In this document: positions 23,651-35,783 of the stretch, piece after piece
How the letters are laid out: each line of letters begins with the position of its first letter
Position numbering within the stretch: position 1 is the first letter of the stretch
Origin: Conidiobolus incongruus B7586
Taxonomy: Eukaryota > Entomophthoromycota > Entomophthoromycetes > Entomophthorales > Conidiobolaceae
Direction: 5' to 3'
DNA: 54,373 bases
NCBI GenBank assembly: GCA_000697335.1
Contig: JNEM01011672.1
Span: 1-54,373 of the forward strand
Notes under the pieces: generated by a model
The model's input: only the letters and a program-made list of their open reading frames with translations
What the model was told of the DNA's origin: nothing
Databases searched by the model: none
Program-made: the position numbers and the translations under genes

Positions 23651-24822
23651 AAATTAAACATTATTGTAAAACAATAACCAAAAATCTGTGTTGCAAGTGA
23701 TAGTTTATCTCGGCCTTAATTAAATATTGATAGGCGTGCTCAGAATCATTGGAAGTTTCGGGAATGGTTAAAGAATTTAAATGGGTTCATAATTGAAAAA
23801 TAAATTTTATTTAAGCTTGATAGTTGAGAAGCAGTAAATTTAAAATATTTTTAACATACGATTGTTAAATTTAATGTTATATATGATTTAAAAAGAATAT
23901 GAGAATATTTATTAATATCTCTCTGATTAATTTACTAGAATTTTTTTCCAACATGAGCAACCAAATATCATTATACCATGAATATATTCTATTTTAAAAT
24001 ACCATATGATGAGTATTAACATATCAACTACTAAAAGATTCTAATTTTGCCATATTTAAATTACACAACATGAAGCCAAATATTTATCAGCTAGAGTTTG
24101 TAAAAATTATCACTATATATTTAAAAACCTCTGGTAGTTTATTTAGATCATAAATATACCTCAATATTAGATTCAATCCAAATGAAATTAGAAATATTTA
24201 GTTTAATTAATAAAAATTCTCTTACATATATTATTTCATTATATTTAATTAATTGCACTTCAAATAATTGCCACATTATCTATAAAATTATATCATTTGA
24301 AATTAGCAATATAAGTTCAATGTTGAATTGTGATTACTAAACTTCGAGAAAATATCATCTGACTCAGTATCCCTATCTTTTTAATATCCTGATTAATCTA
24401 TTATTCTCTCAAAATTCAGTCCCAACTTATTTTTAATATTGTGTGTTGTAGTTATATAACAATAATATTATTTATTGATATGGTATACTCTAATTTCATC
24501 GAACTAAATTCTAAGTTTACTAAACTTTATTAGTAATAATTCAAGTCTAATCGAAGTATTAAGAATATATAGTTAATACCTCTATATTTTCCAATTTTTT
24601 CGTAATTCAACATGTAAAGACTCATACTTTTTATTTGGCAAGGTTGATTTTTAATAGCAGATATCATTTAAAAAATTTCCCAAATAATTTTATAATGGAC
24701 TGTTCTTAAGACCTCAAATATCAATCCCATAATTAAAATAAATAACCACATTGATTATATATGGATGATTTCAACTTTGGGAATAATATAAAAAAAACAA
24801 AATAATAATAATTATTATAAAT
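23651..24822. other. AT-rich intergenic stretch
   Basis: About 1.2 kb before the QPRT gene. A patch at 23700-23800 is slightly less AT-rich and may belong to the decayed element; otherwise nothing is visible. Confidence 0.5.
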
Positions 24823-25815
24823 ATGAGTAAACAATACGAACATTTATTACCACCTCAATGGCATCAAACTATCGCGAATTGGCTACAGGAAGATATCCCT
24901 TCTTTAGACTATGGTGGTTTTGTAGTCGGTGTCAAACAAGAAGTCGCTGTTTTATATTGTAAGAGTTATGTAAGTAAAATATCAACATAAATAATTGTAT
25001 CAAAATTAACAATGGGTTGGGAAATAGTCAGTATTAGCTGGTATTCCATTCTTCAACGAAGTCTTCCGCTTGACTAACTGCAAAGTTGAATGGCACTATG
25101 AAGAGGGTACTGTTATTGATCCTGAACAGTTTGGTGCTAAGAAGGTACCCGTCGCTAAAGTTACTGGTCAATGTAAAGATATTTTAATTGGCGAGAGATT
25201 AGCTCTCAATATTTTTGGCAGATGCAGTTCTATCGCAACTCAGTAAGTTTATTTTATTTAGATTTTAAAATTTGTGTTGATTTTTTGGTTAGATGCCGCA
25301 AATTTACCGCTCTTAAGGAAAAGGAAGGATTTCAAGGTGTGATTGCTGGTAGTAGAAAGACTACGCCCGGTTTCCGTCTCGTTGAAAAGTATGGTATGTT
25401 AGTTGGAGGCTGTGACATGCATCGTATGGATCTCAGTAGCATGATCATGCTCAAAGACAACCACATTTGGAGTCGCGGTAGTATCACAGAAGCCGTCCAA
25501 GCCGCCAAGAGCGTTGGTGGCTTCAGTATGAAGATCGACGTCGAAGTCGGTTCCGAACAAGAAGCCAAAGAAGCTATTGAAAGTGGTGCTGATATCATCA
25601 TGTTGGACAATATTTCACCGCCCGAATTGCACCAAGTCGCCAAATCTTTGAAGGAGCAATATAAGGGCAGGTACAACTTCTTGTTGGAAGCTTCTGGAGG
25701 TATTAATATTGACAATATTACCTCTTATTTTGGCCCCAATATCGATATTATCAGTATGAGTGGATTAAATTATGGTGTCACTCCCGTTGATTTCTCTTTG
25801 AAAATTCAAAAATAG
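24823..25815 (+). CDS. BNA6: Nicotinate-nucleotide pyrophosphorylase (quinolinate phosphoribosyltransferase), 3 exons
   Basis: The enzyme converts quinolinate and PRPP to nicotinate mononucleotide, CO2 and PPi, the last step of de novo NAD synthesis from tryptophan. Exons 24823..24969, 25028..25242 and 25293..25815 (introns 58 and 50 nt) give 294 residues, the usual length. Recognisable blocks are [64 protein letters not shown] with the phosphate- and carboxylate-binding Arg and Lys, [15 protein letters not shown] with the His-Arg pair and the Lys, then [13 protein letters not shown] and the phosphate-binding EASGGI and ISMSGL loops. All key residues appear present. It faces the F-box gene tail to tail. 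Confidence 0.97.
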
Positions 25816-26303
25816 AAAAAGTTTAAATATTTAAATCAATAAAAAACATATTATTATTGATAACTTAATGTAATATGGTCCCATTATCTATGTCACTCAA
25901 AATGAAGTTTATAAAGATGTTTCTAAAATGACAAAATTTCAATCGAATTAAAATAAATTAATAACATAAATTCTACTAGCTTTCAAAAATTTTATTTTTC
26001 ATATTGGTTTTGGCAGATTATTAATTGATAGTTTTTATATTTTTTTATCATATATAATATTAAATTCTATTAAATTAGCTGTTTACCATTGAAGTTGAGG
26101 ATAAGACAATTCCTTTATAAAAAACTTTTTTCCTCTCCAACTGACAATCATTCTTACAGTTAAAGATCAGCAATGGATTTGGTCAAATTATCGACAGCTG
26201 ATAAATATATTTAATGGAATAGCATACGTAACTTGGAATTTTGTTTGAAAAACTCATTAAGAATAATATATGTTGGATTATATAATTCCAAATAAATAAC
26301 CCT
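25816..26303. other. Convergent intergenic stretch
   Basis: About 490 AT-rich bases between the stops of BNA6 and the F-box gene; nothing coding is visible. Confidence 0.6.
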
Positions 26304-27767
26304 TCATAAAGTTAGCTGGTTTTGAATGGGTAAAAAATCCAACCAAAATAAAGTATCGGTATTGGTCTTACCACTCAGTACCACAGTGTTATTGTTGCTG
26401 CAGAGCGCTACAAAATTGAAACTGGGTTTGCACTCTATAGGAATGATACTGTTTGTAGGAGATTCTAAGTCCCAGAAGTGTACCATTGACGATGTGATGG
26501 AATTGTACGTAAAATTGCCGATGACGAGGCCCATGGCATTCAATGATATGGATCGAATGATGGAGCTATGTAGTTTGAGTTTGATTAATTGGAGATTGTT
26601 TGTGTTTGAGTTGTAATGGATATTGAATATCATGGTGCTTTGGGTAAGTACAATCGTATGGTGGTAGATTGAAAAGTGTTTGAATTGATTGTTATCCGTA
26701 GAGTCAATTGTGTCCCTAGTCCAATTTAGGGGATGGAATGTTTGAATGATTTGTAAAGTGGCTAAATCGTAGAGTTGAATAAACCCAAATACATTCACTA
26801 TTAATAGTAAATTAGTATCTGAAATGATCTTTAATGCTAGGATGGGATACTCATAAATTGGAATAGTGTGAACCAACTGATAATTTCTTTTACACCAAAG
26901 TTCGATTGTATGATCGCCAGACTGTGTAATAATATACTTTGATGAGAAAGCACCATGTGTAACCAGCGAAGTATGGCCAATTAACCTATTTACCAAACTC
27001 CCATTATGAATATTTATAACATAACACTCTCTACCATATGGACACGCAAGTAACAGACCATTATCCCAATCCAAATCCAACAAAATACAAATCTGAGGCA
27101 ATTTCCAGCTTGTGATAGACCATCTTTTCAGAATATGAATCAATCTCACCTCCCTATTATCACCCACCACGAGTAGTTCCTTAGGGCCCAAAAGCATAGT
27201 CTTATCGATATTATACGGAAAGATAGCCGATGACGTACGACTCGGCAGGCCCAGCGACCAATTCCTCTTACGATGCAACAGCAGTGTATACTTTTTAAAG
27301 TAAGAAATATCTTTCCTTTGGTCCAAAGGGTCCAATTCTCCAATTAACAAGTTTTGAAAATATTTTTTATACCAAAAGCTTTCATCTTTTAGTAATAAGT
27401 GCCAAGATTTGCATGACTATAACGAACTAATTAACAATTCATCATATTGATAATAATATAATTTTACAATAAAACAATTTAAAATATCATCACCTTCCAA
27501 ATACTTAAAAACCAATAGACTTAGGTCCTTTGGTAAATACTTTATTAAGTTGAATTTACCTCTATTTTGGTCATTTAAACTCTTTTGTAACAAATAACAG
27601 TCTAAAGCACTAGCTTGTTGAATAAGAGTATCAAAACTAGAAAATTGTGATTAGTTATGAATAGAATGATATCTAAATGCTTTTTACAATTGAGTTTTAT
27701 CTTGAGTTGATAATTTTTTAATTTGATGAATTATGTCATCTAGTTTTGTGGTATTGTTATTTTCCAT
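26304..27767 (-). CDS. F-box protein with WD40-like C-terminal propeller, 3 exons
   Basis: Exons 27767..27688, 27636..27468 and 27416..26304 join in frame (both introns 51 nt) to 453 residues. Residues about 59-100 form an F-box: KYLPKDLSLLVFKYLEGDDI followed by CKSWHLLLKDESFWYKKYF, with the intron placed inside the motif after residue 83. The long last exon has weak repeats of WD40 type, best seen at GHTSLVTHGAFSSKYIITQS with GDHTIELWC, and in later segments with YDLATLQIIQTF and HFWDLESP. The product is therefore probably the substrate receptor of an SCF ubiquitin ligase, binding Skp1 through the F-box. The target is unknown; the repeats are too divergent to call it Cdc4/Fbxw7. Plus-strand frames over this gene are shadows. 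Confidence 0.85.
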
Positions 27768-28334
27768 TTTATATTTTATAGTTAAGATTGAGTGGATGAA
27801 GTTAAAATGAATTTATTGAATTTATAGTGAAATTTAATTGAAATTCAATATTTGGGTTTTGGATTCGCAGTCACTAAAATAATGAATTCATTTAAATTTG
27901 ATATATAACTTTTGAAATATAATTAGTTTCCAAACATTTTGTTTATTGAATAATATACTATTACGATGATCATATTTATAAATTTTCAAATAGAAAATTA
28001 ATCAATTTCGATCATATAATTCAAATATTTGGATTGGTTTTCTTAAATAAAAAATAACTATAACTTACAATTAATCAAATGAAAATGAATCATTGATATT
28101 ATCAAATACAAATGATATGAAAATTGAATTATAAGTTAATGTATTGATTTGAATATTTATTACAAACAGTTATATTCAAAATAATGAAATATTTAAAATA
28201 CTTTAAAAAGCTATATAAATTGCATATTACAGAGTTTTACATTCTTAACAATAGAAATCATCTCAAATCATAAAGTTCTAACATATGACCACACAAATAA
28301 TGAAATCATAATATTTTACACTAATCCAAAGCTA
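27768..28334. other. AT-rich intergenic stretch
   Basis: About 570 bases between the F-box gene start and the NSE4 stop. It should hold the F-box promoter and the NSE4 3' end; no element can be assigned. Confidence 0.55.
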
Positions 28335-29668
28335 TTACTGCCACGAAGCATTCGATTCATCTCTCTCGATTTCGTAAGACCTATGTGGAATTACAGGCCT
28401 TTTCAAATTAAATAATTTAACCATACCCTTCCAAGTCATTTGGTCCATTTCAAAAATCCACTGCCTCTTAATCAATCCTTTGCGATAGTCTTCATGGGTT
28501 GGAGGTTGACTACTCGCTGTAAAAATAGTTAGTATTTTAAATAAATGATAATAATGGTCGTTTACATAAAATGGGATGATTATCTTGATCAATCTCTATT
28601 TTAGCTCTACCATCCCTTATTAAAAAACTTAGGAAGAAAATATTCTCGATGGTTTGTCCATAGCTTAAAGGGTTGATTACGAATTTGAAGAGATTGATGG
28701 GACTGCACTTGGCTAGAGTGTTCGCTACTATTATTACGTTGGCTGTCGTGTCGTTTTCAGTTTCTGTGTCGTTACTGTCGATCTAAATATTGGATTTGAG
28801 ATATATATGATAATATGCTGGAAGGGTACTTACTACTTTGGGTACAGCTGTAGGCTGACCCGATGTATTTAGCGTATTTCTAGTACCTTTAATAGTTCTA
28901 GCTTTATGTTGAATACTTAAAGGGCCCAATCTAAAGTAACCACATAATTAATACCAATAATTCCAAATCCATTTAACAATCACTTACAAAAACTTAATCC
29001 CTGGAACCGGCTGTAAGTGCTTCGAAGCAATTTCATCCAATTCGGACCATCTATTAATCAGATCCTGCTGAGCATACTCTTCATCGCCATCCTCATTGTC
29101 TAAACCCAACTTGTGGAACAGACACGATTTGAACAATTCTAAACTGAAATCTTTCGTCTTTCCTCGCATTTTCCTGGCTCTTTTCACTCCCATATCGGCT
29201 GCCATTACTAGGAGACGGGAGTCAAGTGTGGCTTCAAATGTACTGTTTACTAGAAGTGTGTTACTATGTGGATGTATAATATCGGTAATTGATATATGAT
29301 AAAACCTTGAGAATAAAGTTCATTAGCCTTAGTCAAATGATCAATTAAATGTTCCGTAGTATTATTTTCAATATCATTCTGTGATTCTAAACTCACCAAT
29401 AAATATCATTATTGCCATATATTTAATATTTCCAAATACCTTCTAATTCTGTCAACAATTTCCTATACCTCTTTCTCAATTTTCTATTATTCTCCTTAAC
29501 TTGAGCGTCTTCGACCAAATCGTCCAAATCTGGCAATTGTGTAGCCAACATGGATTCATCCTCCTGCTGCTGATGTTGGTTGGAAATGGTCGAGGTGTTC
29601 ACACTCATAACGCTTTGATTCGCTTCCGAGCTCGATTGAGGTTTTTCACGTTGTAAAATTGCACTCAT
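28335..29668 (-). CDS. NSE4: NSE4, kleisin subunit of the SMC5/6 complex, 6 exons
   Basis: Nse4 bridges the Smc5 and Smc6 heads and works in DNA repair and restriction of extrachromosomal DNA. Exons 29668..29440, 29386..29306, 29249..28988, 28930..28834, 28782..28566 and 28516..28335 splice in frame (introns 49-57 nt) to 355 residues. Family blocks occur in order: RKRYRKLLTELE, LDSRLLVMAADMGVKRARKM (the Nse4/EID segment), a variable middle, GIKFLLGPL, then the highly conserved SPINLFKFVINPLSYGQTIE with NIFFLSFLIRDGRAKI, and the C-terminal PPTHEDYRKGLIKRQWIFEM with PVIPHRSYE. The N terminus is Ser/Gln-rich. The start is the first ATG after the divergent promoter region shared with POP3. Confidence 0.95.
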
Positions 29669-30246
29669 TATATTTTATTAACTCTGAATAATTTATATAT
29701 GATACGAAAATAATATATAATAGTTAATTAAATTTCTTTAAATAATTTTATACAATGAATGACTTAGAAATGAATCAGAATTAATATTTTGGCGATTGAG
29801 TCAATTTTATTTTATGGGATTATTTTTTGAAAATAATTTGACCAAATCATATTTATTAAAATTATTAAGATTGTATATAGAATTGAAAAACATGTAACCA
29901 ATTTTTAAGTAAAAAAAATACTAGTTTTAATAGTTCACTTTAATCATTATTAAATCATGAGTAGTTAGAGATTTAGACAAATAATATTTCAAAAAATTTT
30001 ACAATTCACTTAAAAATATATGAATATATATAATTATTTAATTATTCATTATTTACAAAAATTTTATTAAGATTAATCCTTTGTTTGATAAGATAATCCT
30101 TCAAAAGCTTGTTGGTTATTAAATTTTCTTTCAAAATTCCTATTATCAATTAAAAATTAGATAAGATAATCCCATAAATAAAAATTATTTTGAAAATTGA
30201 TTAAATAATATATTCCCGAGAAAAAAAATATCAATATTAAAAAACA
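29669..30246. promoter_or_regulatory. Divergent promoter region NSE4 / POP3
   Basis: These 578 AT-rich bases separate two head-to-head start codons, so both promoters should lie here. No TATAAATA octamer like that of four other genes in the window was seen. Confidence 0.45.
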
Positions 30247-31095
30247 ATGGCACCTAAAAACGAATTAAATAAAATAGAATCAAAACCAAATTTGTATAAT
30301 CCATTAAAACCATTATGGTAAAAGTTAATAAATTGAATGTGAATGTTTTTAATTTATTTATTGTACAGGCCAACCATTGATACAGATATTCAACAAACTA
30401 TATTTAAACAATTTTTTGAGTAGATACTAAGCAATTATAATTAATTACCAATTTTTATACTAATATTAATTTAAATTTAAAATAGAATATTAAAGTCGAA
30501 TATAAGCGACTCACCAAAAGACAAAATTCGTTCTAAGGCTTTAGAATTCGTAATAATTAGGAATAACTCAGTTACTCGACTATTGCAAAAAGCTATAAAA
30601 ACAAATATACAGCCAACAATTAATTTAATATTGGTGTGCAAAGAAGATATCAACTGTGGTATATTTATCGATCATTTGCCAAAATTATTACAGCAATTTG
30701 ATACTTCTTTACCCATTGTAACATTACCAAAAGGCTCGCAGAGTGAATTGGCTAATATTTTGGGGATGAGATGTTGTTCAGTGATTGGTATAAAGGTAAT
30801 ACCCATAATTATCAAAAAATACCACATATTTATATTTTCATCAATTTAGAACACTTCACAAATCTTCGATCCTTTACAAAATACCATCCAAACCCTACCC
30901 AAAGTCGCCTTATCAAATTATCTCAAACTGGACTCTCAAATCCAATTCCAAGACACCGTCAAGCCCGAACTGATGCAATTGAGAGTCAAAATGGTGAAAA
31001 TTGCTCACAAGCCCAAGAATAGCAAAAAATTATTGAGGTCAGAAAGAAAGAAATTAAAACAAACTCAATCTCAAGAAATTGGAAAGATTAAATAA
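30247..31095 (+). CDS. POP3: POP3-like RNase P/RNase MRP subunit (L7Ae/Rpp38-type fold), 4 exons
   Basis: Pop3 (Rpp38 in animals) is an L7Ae-like RNA-binding subunit of RNase P and MRP, which process tRNA and rRNA precursors. Exons 30247..30317, 30369..30419, 30486..30795 and 30850..31095 join in frame to 225 residues; introns are 51-66 nt. The N terminus NPLKPLWPTIDTDIQQTIF is followed by the core: NSVTRLLQKAIKTNIQPTIN, LILVCKEDINCGIFIDHLPK, LPIVTLPKGSQSELANILGM and CCSVIGIK, which fits the Pop3 pattern of a hydrophobic strand, then HLP, then LPKGS. The C-terminal tail is strongly basic (KPKNSKKLLRSERKKLKQT), suited to RNA binding and nucleolar import. Another L7Ae-family member is possible but less likely. 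Confidence 0.8.
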
Positions 31096-31588
31096 TTTAA
31101 GTATGTTTTTTGATACTAGGATAATAAAATAAATAAATAAAATTATATTATAAAAGATAGGTAATGTTTATAAATACTGAATTTTAATTATTAAGTCATA
31201 AAAGTCTGTATCATGTAATTGTATCAGTTTTAAATATGGATTTCAATCAATGCACCTTGATTTCAATTCCATTTGTTTGTTTTAAAAATATATTTCCAAT
31301 TTATTTAAATCTGATTTTTGTGACTTTTATCTTCACCTGTATAAACAATTGACCAGCTATTCAATAATTTGAAAAATATTTATATCCAATTTAGAATTTC
31401 TTACAGAATTAATTTTATAATTGATATATAATTTTAATTTATTAATACAGCTATTTCATATAAATTAATTCTAATAATATTGTATAAAATTTAATTGATA
31501 TAACTAAAATTAAATCGATTATAAAATATTTACTCTTGTAATGATTTGAAAGATAAGAATTTGGAAAATATTTTAAGATACTTGATAA
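31096..31588. other. Convergent intergenic stretch
   Basis: About 490 AT-rich bases between the stops of POP3 and the first amidase gene; nothing else seen. Confidence 0.6.
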
Positions 31589-33232
31589 CTATTTATATTT
31601 GTGATCAAATTTAACCAAACTATCTATATACTTCATAAACTCTAAAACCTTTTCATCACTCGATTTCTTACCCACGATTTGAACACCAATAGGTAAACCT
31701 GCCATTTCTTTACTATTATAAAATGAATAACATAATTTTTGCGCCCAATAACCTCTATTATAATCCTTAGGTAATTTCTCTTTCAGCCATTGATTGACAT
31801 TATCCATTCGATCCAAATCAGCATCAACTTTAGTCACAGGAATAACACCACTTGGATAATTGTATAAATTAAAGATCATACAGGGCCACAGCGACGGACT
31901 GATAGCAATGAAGGTATCGTGTTTTTGGGGTGGTGATACAGAAACAGGACATATTAATACATCCATTTGATGGCCATCTTTCTCCCCAGTTTTGATCCAA
32001 GCATCCAAAGTTTCTTTCGCCAATTGATTCTTTTGCTCTTGATAATTCCATAACTTGGCAACAGTTGGCAGGATTGAAAAGGTCAATAAATCGCTATATG
32101 TCTTCTGTCCCAAGAAATTTGCCAGTGCATACTGCAAACATTTCTTGACAAAGTTTGGAATTTGAAGGACTCTAACTAATGGTGAGATTAAGGAAGTATA
32201 CGATTCAGACCAAGTCATAAATCGCTTTGCATTATCTAAGCCATCCGATACTAAGATAGCTCCAGCTAATTTGTACGCTTCAGCTGCTCCAGGTATCTTG
32301 AATTCAAATACTTCATGTCCCTCTTTCTTCAATAATTCAACCACTTCTAACACCGCTCGTTCACATACTGGAGTCGAAGGGAATACACCATTGCTGACAA
32401 TATATCCAATCTTATAACGTTTCTCTTTAGTAAATTGAAATGGTTCATATGGTGTTTTAGTGCTGTCACTATCAATTTCCCAAGGTTTTAACTGAATAAC
32501 ATGACGGAATACAGCTGCAAGGTCATCCACACTTCTACCCATAGGCCCTGGAGAAGTCAAAATCGAATCTTGGCCCGAAGAGAATCGAAAGTGACCAGCC
32601 ATTGGAAATCGTCCAGCAGTTGGTTTGAACGAATAGATCCCGCAGTAACTCGCAGGAATTCTCAAGCTACTTCCTGAATCACTACCGATTCCCAAAATGG
32701 AGCCTCTCGCACCGATTAGAGCACCCTCACCGCCACTACTTCCACCACAAGTAAACTCAGGATTATAAGGGTTCTTAGTGACACCAAACACTGGATTAGA
32801 GGTCTCAGTAGTCAATCCAAATTGAGGTACATTAGTTTTACAATAGGGAATACATCCCAACTGTCTCAACAATGCAACAATTGTAGCATCTTCTTGTTGA
32901 TCAACCTCTCCTAACCTCTGATAACCGCCCCAAGTTGGCCAATTTTTAACATGGAAGGAATCTTTCACTGATAGCGGAACTCCCAGAAAAGGATACTCGG
33001 ATTCAGGAAATGAAATCCCAGCTTGAATATCGATATCCAAACGTTCAGCGGCTTCTAACGCCTCCTGTTCCTTCAGAAGAATTACACTGTTGGTAAATGC
33101 GTTAGCCCGTTCCGTCATCTGAATCACTGTTTCCATCACTTTTTTAGCAGTCCAATTCCTCGAGCGGATTTTGTTAGCTACTTCTAAAGCTGATAGTTCT
33201 TGAATTTCTTCAATTGAATTTTGATTTTTCAT
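31589..33232 (-). CDS. FAAH-type amidase, array copy 1 (547 aa)
   Basis: An amidase-signature enzyme similar to fatty acid amide hydrolases, hydrolysing amide bonds of lipid or other small amides; the substrate is unknown. The Ser-cisSer-Lys triad is present: Lys90 in GVPLSVKDS, Ser165 in CGGSSGGEGALIGA and the nucleophile Ser189 in GSDSGSSLRIPAS. The serine spacing (24) equals that of rat FAAH (217 to 241). In front of the nucleophile this copy has S-G-S-S, where its paralogues and FAAH have I-G-G-S, so the oxyanion-hole loop is altered. Other blocks are GIYSFKPTAGRFP, GPMGRSVDDLA and AGLPIGVQIVGKK. No transmembrane segment precedes the domain. The gene has no intron although nearly all its neighbours do, and it is the first of four amidase copies on the minus strand. 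Confidence 0.93.
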   Translation of the reverse strand: MKNQNSIEEIQELSALEVANKIRSRNWTAKKVMETVIQMTERANAFTNSVILLKEQEALEAAERLDIDIQAGISFPESEYPFLGVPLSVKDSFHVKNWPTWGGYQRLGEVDQQEDATIVALLRQLGCIPYCKTNVPQFGLTTETSNPVFGVTKNPYNPEFTCGGSSGGEGALIGARGSILGIGSDSGSSLRIPASYCGIYSFKPTAGRFPMAGHFRFSSGQDSILTSPGPMGRSVDDLAAVFRHVIQLKPWEIDSDSTKTPYEPFQFTKEKRYKIGYIVSNGVFPSTPVCERAVLEVVELLKKEGHEVFEFKIPGAAEAYKLAGAILVSDGLDNAKRFMTWSESYTSLISPLVRVLQIPNFVKKCLQYALANFLGQKTYSDLLTFSILPTVAKLWNYQEQKNQLAKETLDAWIKTGEKDGHQMDVLICPVSVSPPQKHDTFIAISPSLWPCMIFNLYNYPSGVIPVTKVDADLDRMDNVNQWLKEKLPKDYNRGYWAQKLCYSFYNSKEMAGLPIGVQIVGKKSSDEKVLEFMKYIDSLVKFDHKYK

Positions 33233-34239
33233 TTTTAAATTGTGATATTATTGTCAATTGAAACTAAGTCTTAATTGTTTTTCGATTTTGATTTGTGATT
33301 AATATACTAAAACTTTCGGACAATACTTTCAACTGATGACAAATTCTTACAATATTATTTAATACTTACAAATTGAAATCTATGATATTTATCCATATAT
33401 TCAAGATGATGAACTTTAATGTCAATTTATGAACTAAATATTAAAAATTATATTCAACAGGATTTTATTTATAAAAATGGTCGGATTTCTTAGGTAGATT
33501 CTATGGAATGTTAGTAATCAATTAATTTAAATTTCCATTAATAACAATATATGATTTCAATACGTGAATAACAAATAATTGAAAAAATTGGAACTATATT
33601 AAATTCAAATATGCACTGACTTGTGATGATGTCACTAATATATGCTTCATTTTTTACCAATTTTATTATAACTAATTGAATAATGTAATAGTGTTGAATA
33701 TTTTATTGTATTTATTTAACTATAATATATTAAATTCTATAAATATTAAAACAATGTTATCATATTTTTCATTGTGACATCTTTATATATATTTTTTTTA
33801 ATCGATCAAGATGAATCAATACAAATTTGATGAACTTATTCATCTTGCGAAATTTTATGCCTTATATTATTATGTGGAAGTTGAATTTATTCCAAACTCA
33901 AACCTTTTGAATATTAATGAATTATTATAATAAATAATGTAGAGTATTATCTTTACAATATTTATAAATTGAAAATTCATTAAAATATATCAACACAATC
34001 CATTTTAAATATTGATTATTAAATTTATTATTTGTTTTGTATATATTTTATGAATATTTTTAAACTTTAAGTATTGAAACAAAAAATAGTGTATATATAA
34101 TTCATGATTTGATTTGAATTAATTTAATTTGTATTGAGGTGTTTGAAGAAAATTGAGTTTTTGATTTAATGTAATAATTTTGAACAATATAATTCGAATG
34201 GATTAATTTTTATAATATCAAAACATCAATATACCTCAT
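33233..34239. other. Spacer between amidase copies 1 and 2
   Basis: About 1 kb, AT-rich. The only structure seen is a perfect 10-bp inverted repeat, CAAGATGAAT at 33807-33816 and its complement at 33838-33847, with a 21-base loop. Confidence 0.5.
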
Positions 34240-35783
34240 AGTAATTTAGGTTCTTTCATATTCGGATTCTGTGCCTACAATTCGAATTCCTATTAATAAC
34301 ACAGTCATTTAATTAATATCATAAAGTGAATACCATAAAATCTGTGCCCAAGCTCCTCCTTTATAATTTTTTGCAACTTCTACGACCATTGGTCAGTCTC
34401 ATTCAATCTGTTTAAATTAGCTTCTACTCTAGTCACAAGAATCGCTTCACTGGAATAGTTGAGCATATTTAAATTCATGATAGGCTGGAGACATGGACTA
34501 ACCTAAATGAAATTGTTATACTTTTAAGGAAGCAATACGACTGCAGGCAATATTTAAATATCCTTCCCATTACCATCAAGGCCTGTGTTATTCCAAGCAC
34601 CCAAAGATTGTTTTGCTCTTGATGGTTCCTCAATTCGACAACGTATAGGGGTACTACAAAGTTGAAAATATCACTTAAAGCCTTTTCCAGAAATACTGGC
34701 AAGAACCAAATAAAAACTTTGAATCACCAAATTCAGAATTTCAAAGCTTCTAATGAGTACAACTTTCACTCAGAAGTATGGCTCATTCCATTCCACGAAT
34801 TATTTTGCATTTTCTAGATCATGTACAGCTAGAATTGATGCCGCTAACCTATAGGCATTAGCCATTCCAGGTAAATTAAATTCAAATACTTCACGACAAT
34901 GACTTCTCAATAATTTGACTACCAAATCTGCTCATTCACAAGCAGGAGTTGCAAAAATAGTTGATTATTTACAACACATCCAATCTTATTGTGTCTATTT
35001 TAGATAACTCCAATTGTCTGTAAAGAATTTTAATTGACTCGCGATTTATTTTTCAAGGTTCAGACTTAAGCATATTTCGAAATGCTGTCTCTAAATAGTC
35101 AGCACTCTTCCTCATTAGACCTGGTACCGTAAGTGTCGACTCTTGACCTGAGAGATAATTGTGATTACCAGTTATTGGGAATTTTCCAGGAGTTTGTTTC
35201 AATGAATAGCTCTCACAAAAACTACCTGGGATTCCCAGGCTACTTCTTCAGTCGCTTCCGATTTCGAGAATAGGACTGTGAGCTCTAACTAATGCTCATT
35301 CACTGTCACTGCTCTCTCCACTGGTAAATGCAGGATTATATGGATTATTGGTAGCGCCAAATACAGGATTAGCAGTTTCAGTTGATAAACCAAATTGAGG
35401 GACATTAGTTTTGCAGTATGGGATACATCCTAATTTTTTAACACTATGGCCAAAATAGCATTTTCTTTTTGCACCACTTCTCCCAACTTGCGATATACCG
35501 TTCAAATTGGCCAACCTTGGAATGGAGCATCAAAAAATGAATGCTCAGCTTCTAAGAATGAAAAACTAGCTTTAATAACAATGTCTAAGTGTTCAGAAGC
35601 TTCCAAAGCCTCCTGCTGCTTTAACAGAATCACATTGTTGCTCAATTCGCGAGCTCGTTTTAGTATCTTTATCACTTTCTCTATTACCTGCTTCGCAGCA
35701 CATTCTTCAGAGCGAACCTTGTTACCCTCTTTCAAAGCTGCAATCGCTTGAATTTCTTCTTCAATAGCATTATATTTATGCAT
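34240..35783 (-). pseudogene. Amidase pseudogene, array copy 2
   Basis: This copy can be followed from an ATG at 35783, in the position of the starts of the other copies, to about 34240, but it is interrupted by several stops and frame changes. The N-terminal part matches the paralogues (IRSxxxxAxQVIEKV, NNVILLKQQEALEA). The segment that should carry the catalytic Lys (SVKDxxHVK) is missing, with only the following GWP remaining. A middle block, GCIPYCKTNVPQFGLSTETA with NPVFGATNNPYNPAF, is well kept, but the next element reads GESSDSE instead of GGSSGGE, which is three Gly codons changed by G-to-A steps. Downstream, YSLKQTPGKFP and GLMRKSAD still show the family. It is clearly dead as an enzyme. 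Confidence 0.88.

Noticed and set aside
23700-23820. Plus-strand stretch reading like a second nuclease fragment
   Set aside because: A short frame with a vague similarity only; opposite in strand to the Fanzor relic and without any diagnostic motif.
25332-25715. 127-codon ORF opposite BNA6
   Set aside because: Antisense shadow of a highly conserved enzyme exon.
33807-33847. 10-bp perfect inverted repeat as a terminator or small RNA
   Set aside because: An isolated hairpin of this size is expected by chance in a 54-kb AT-rich window and lies far from gene ends.
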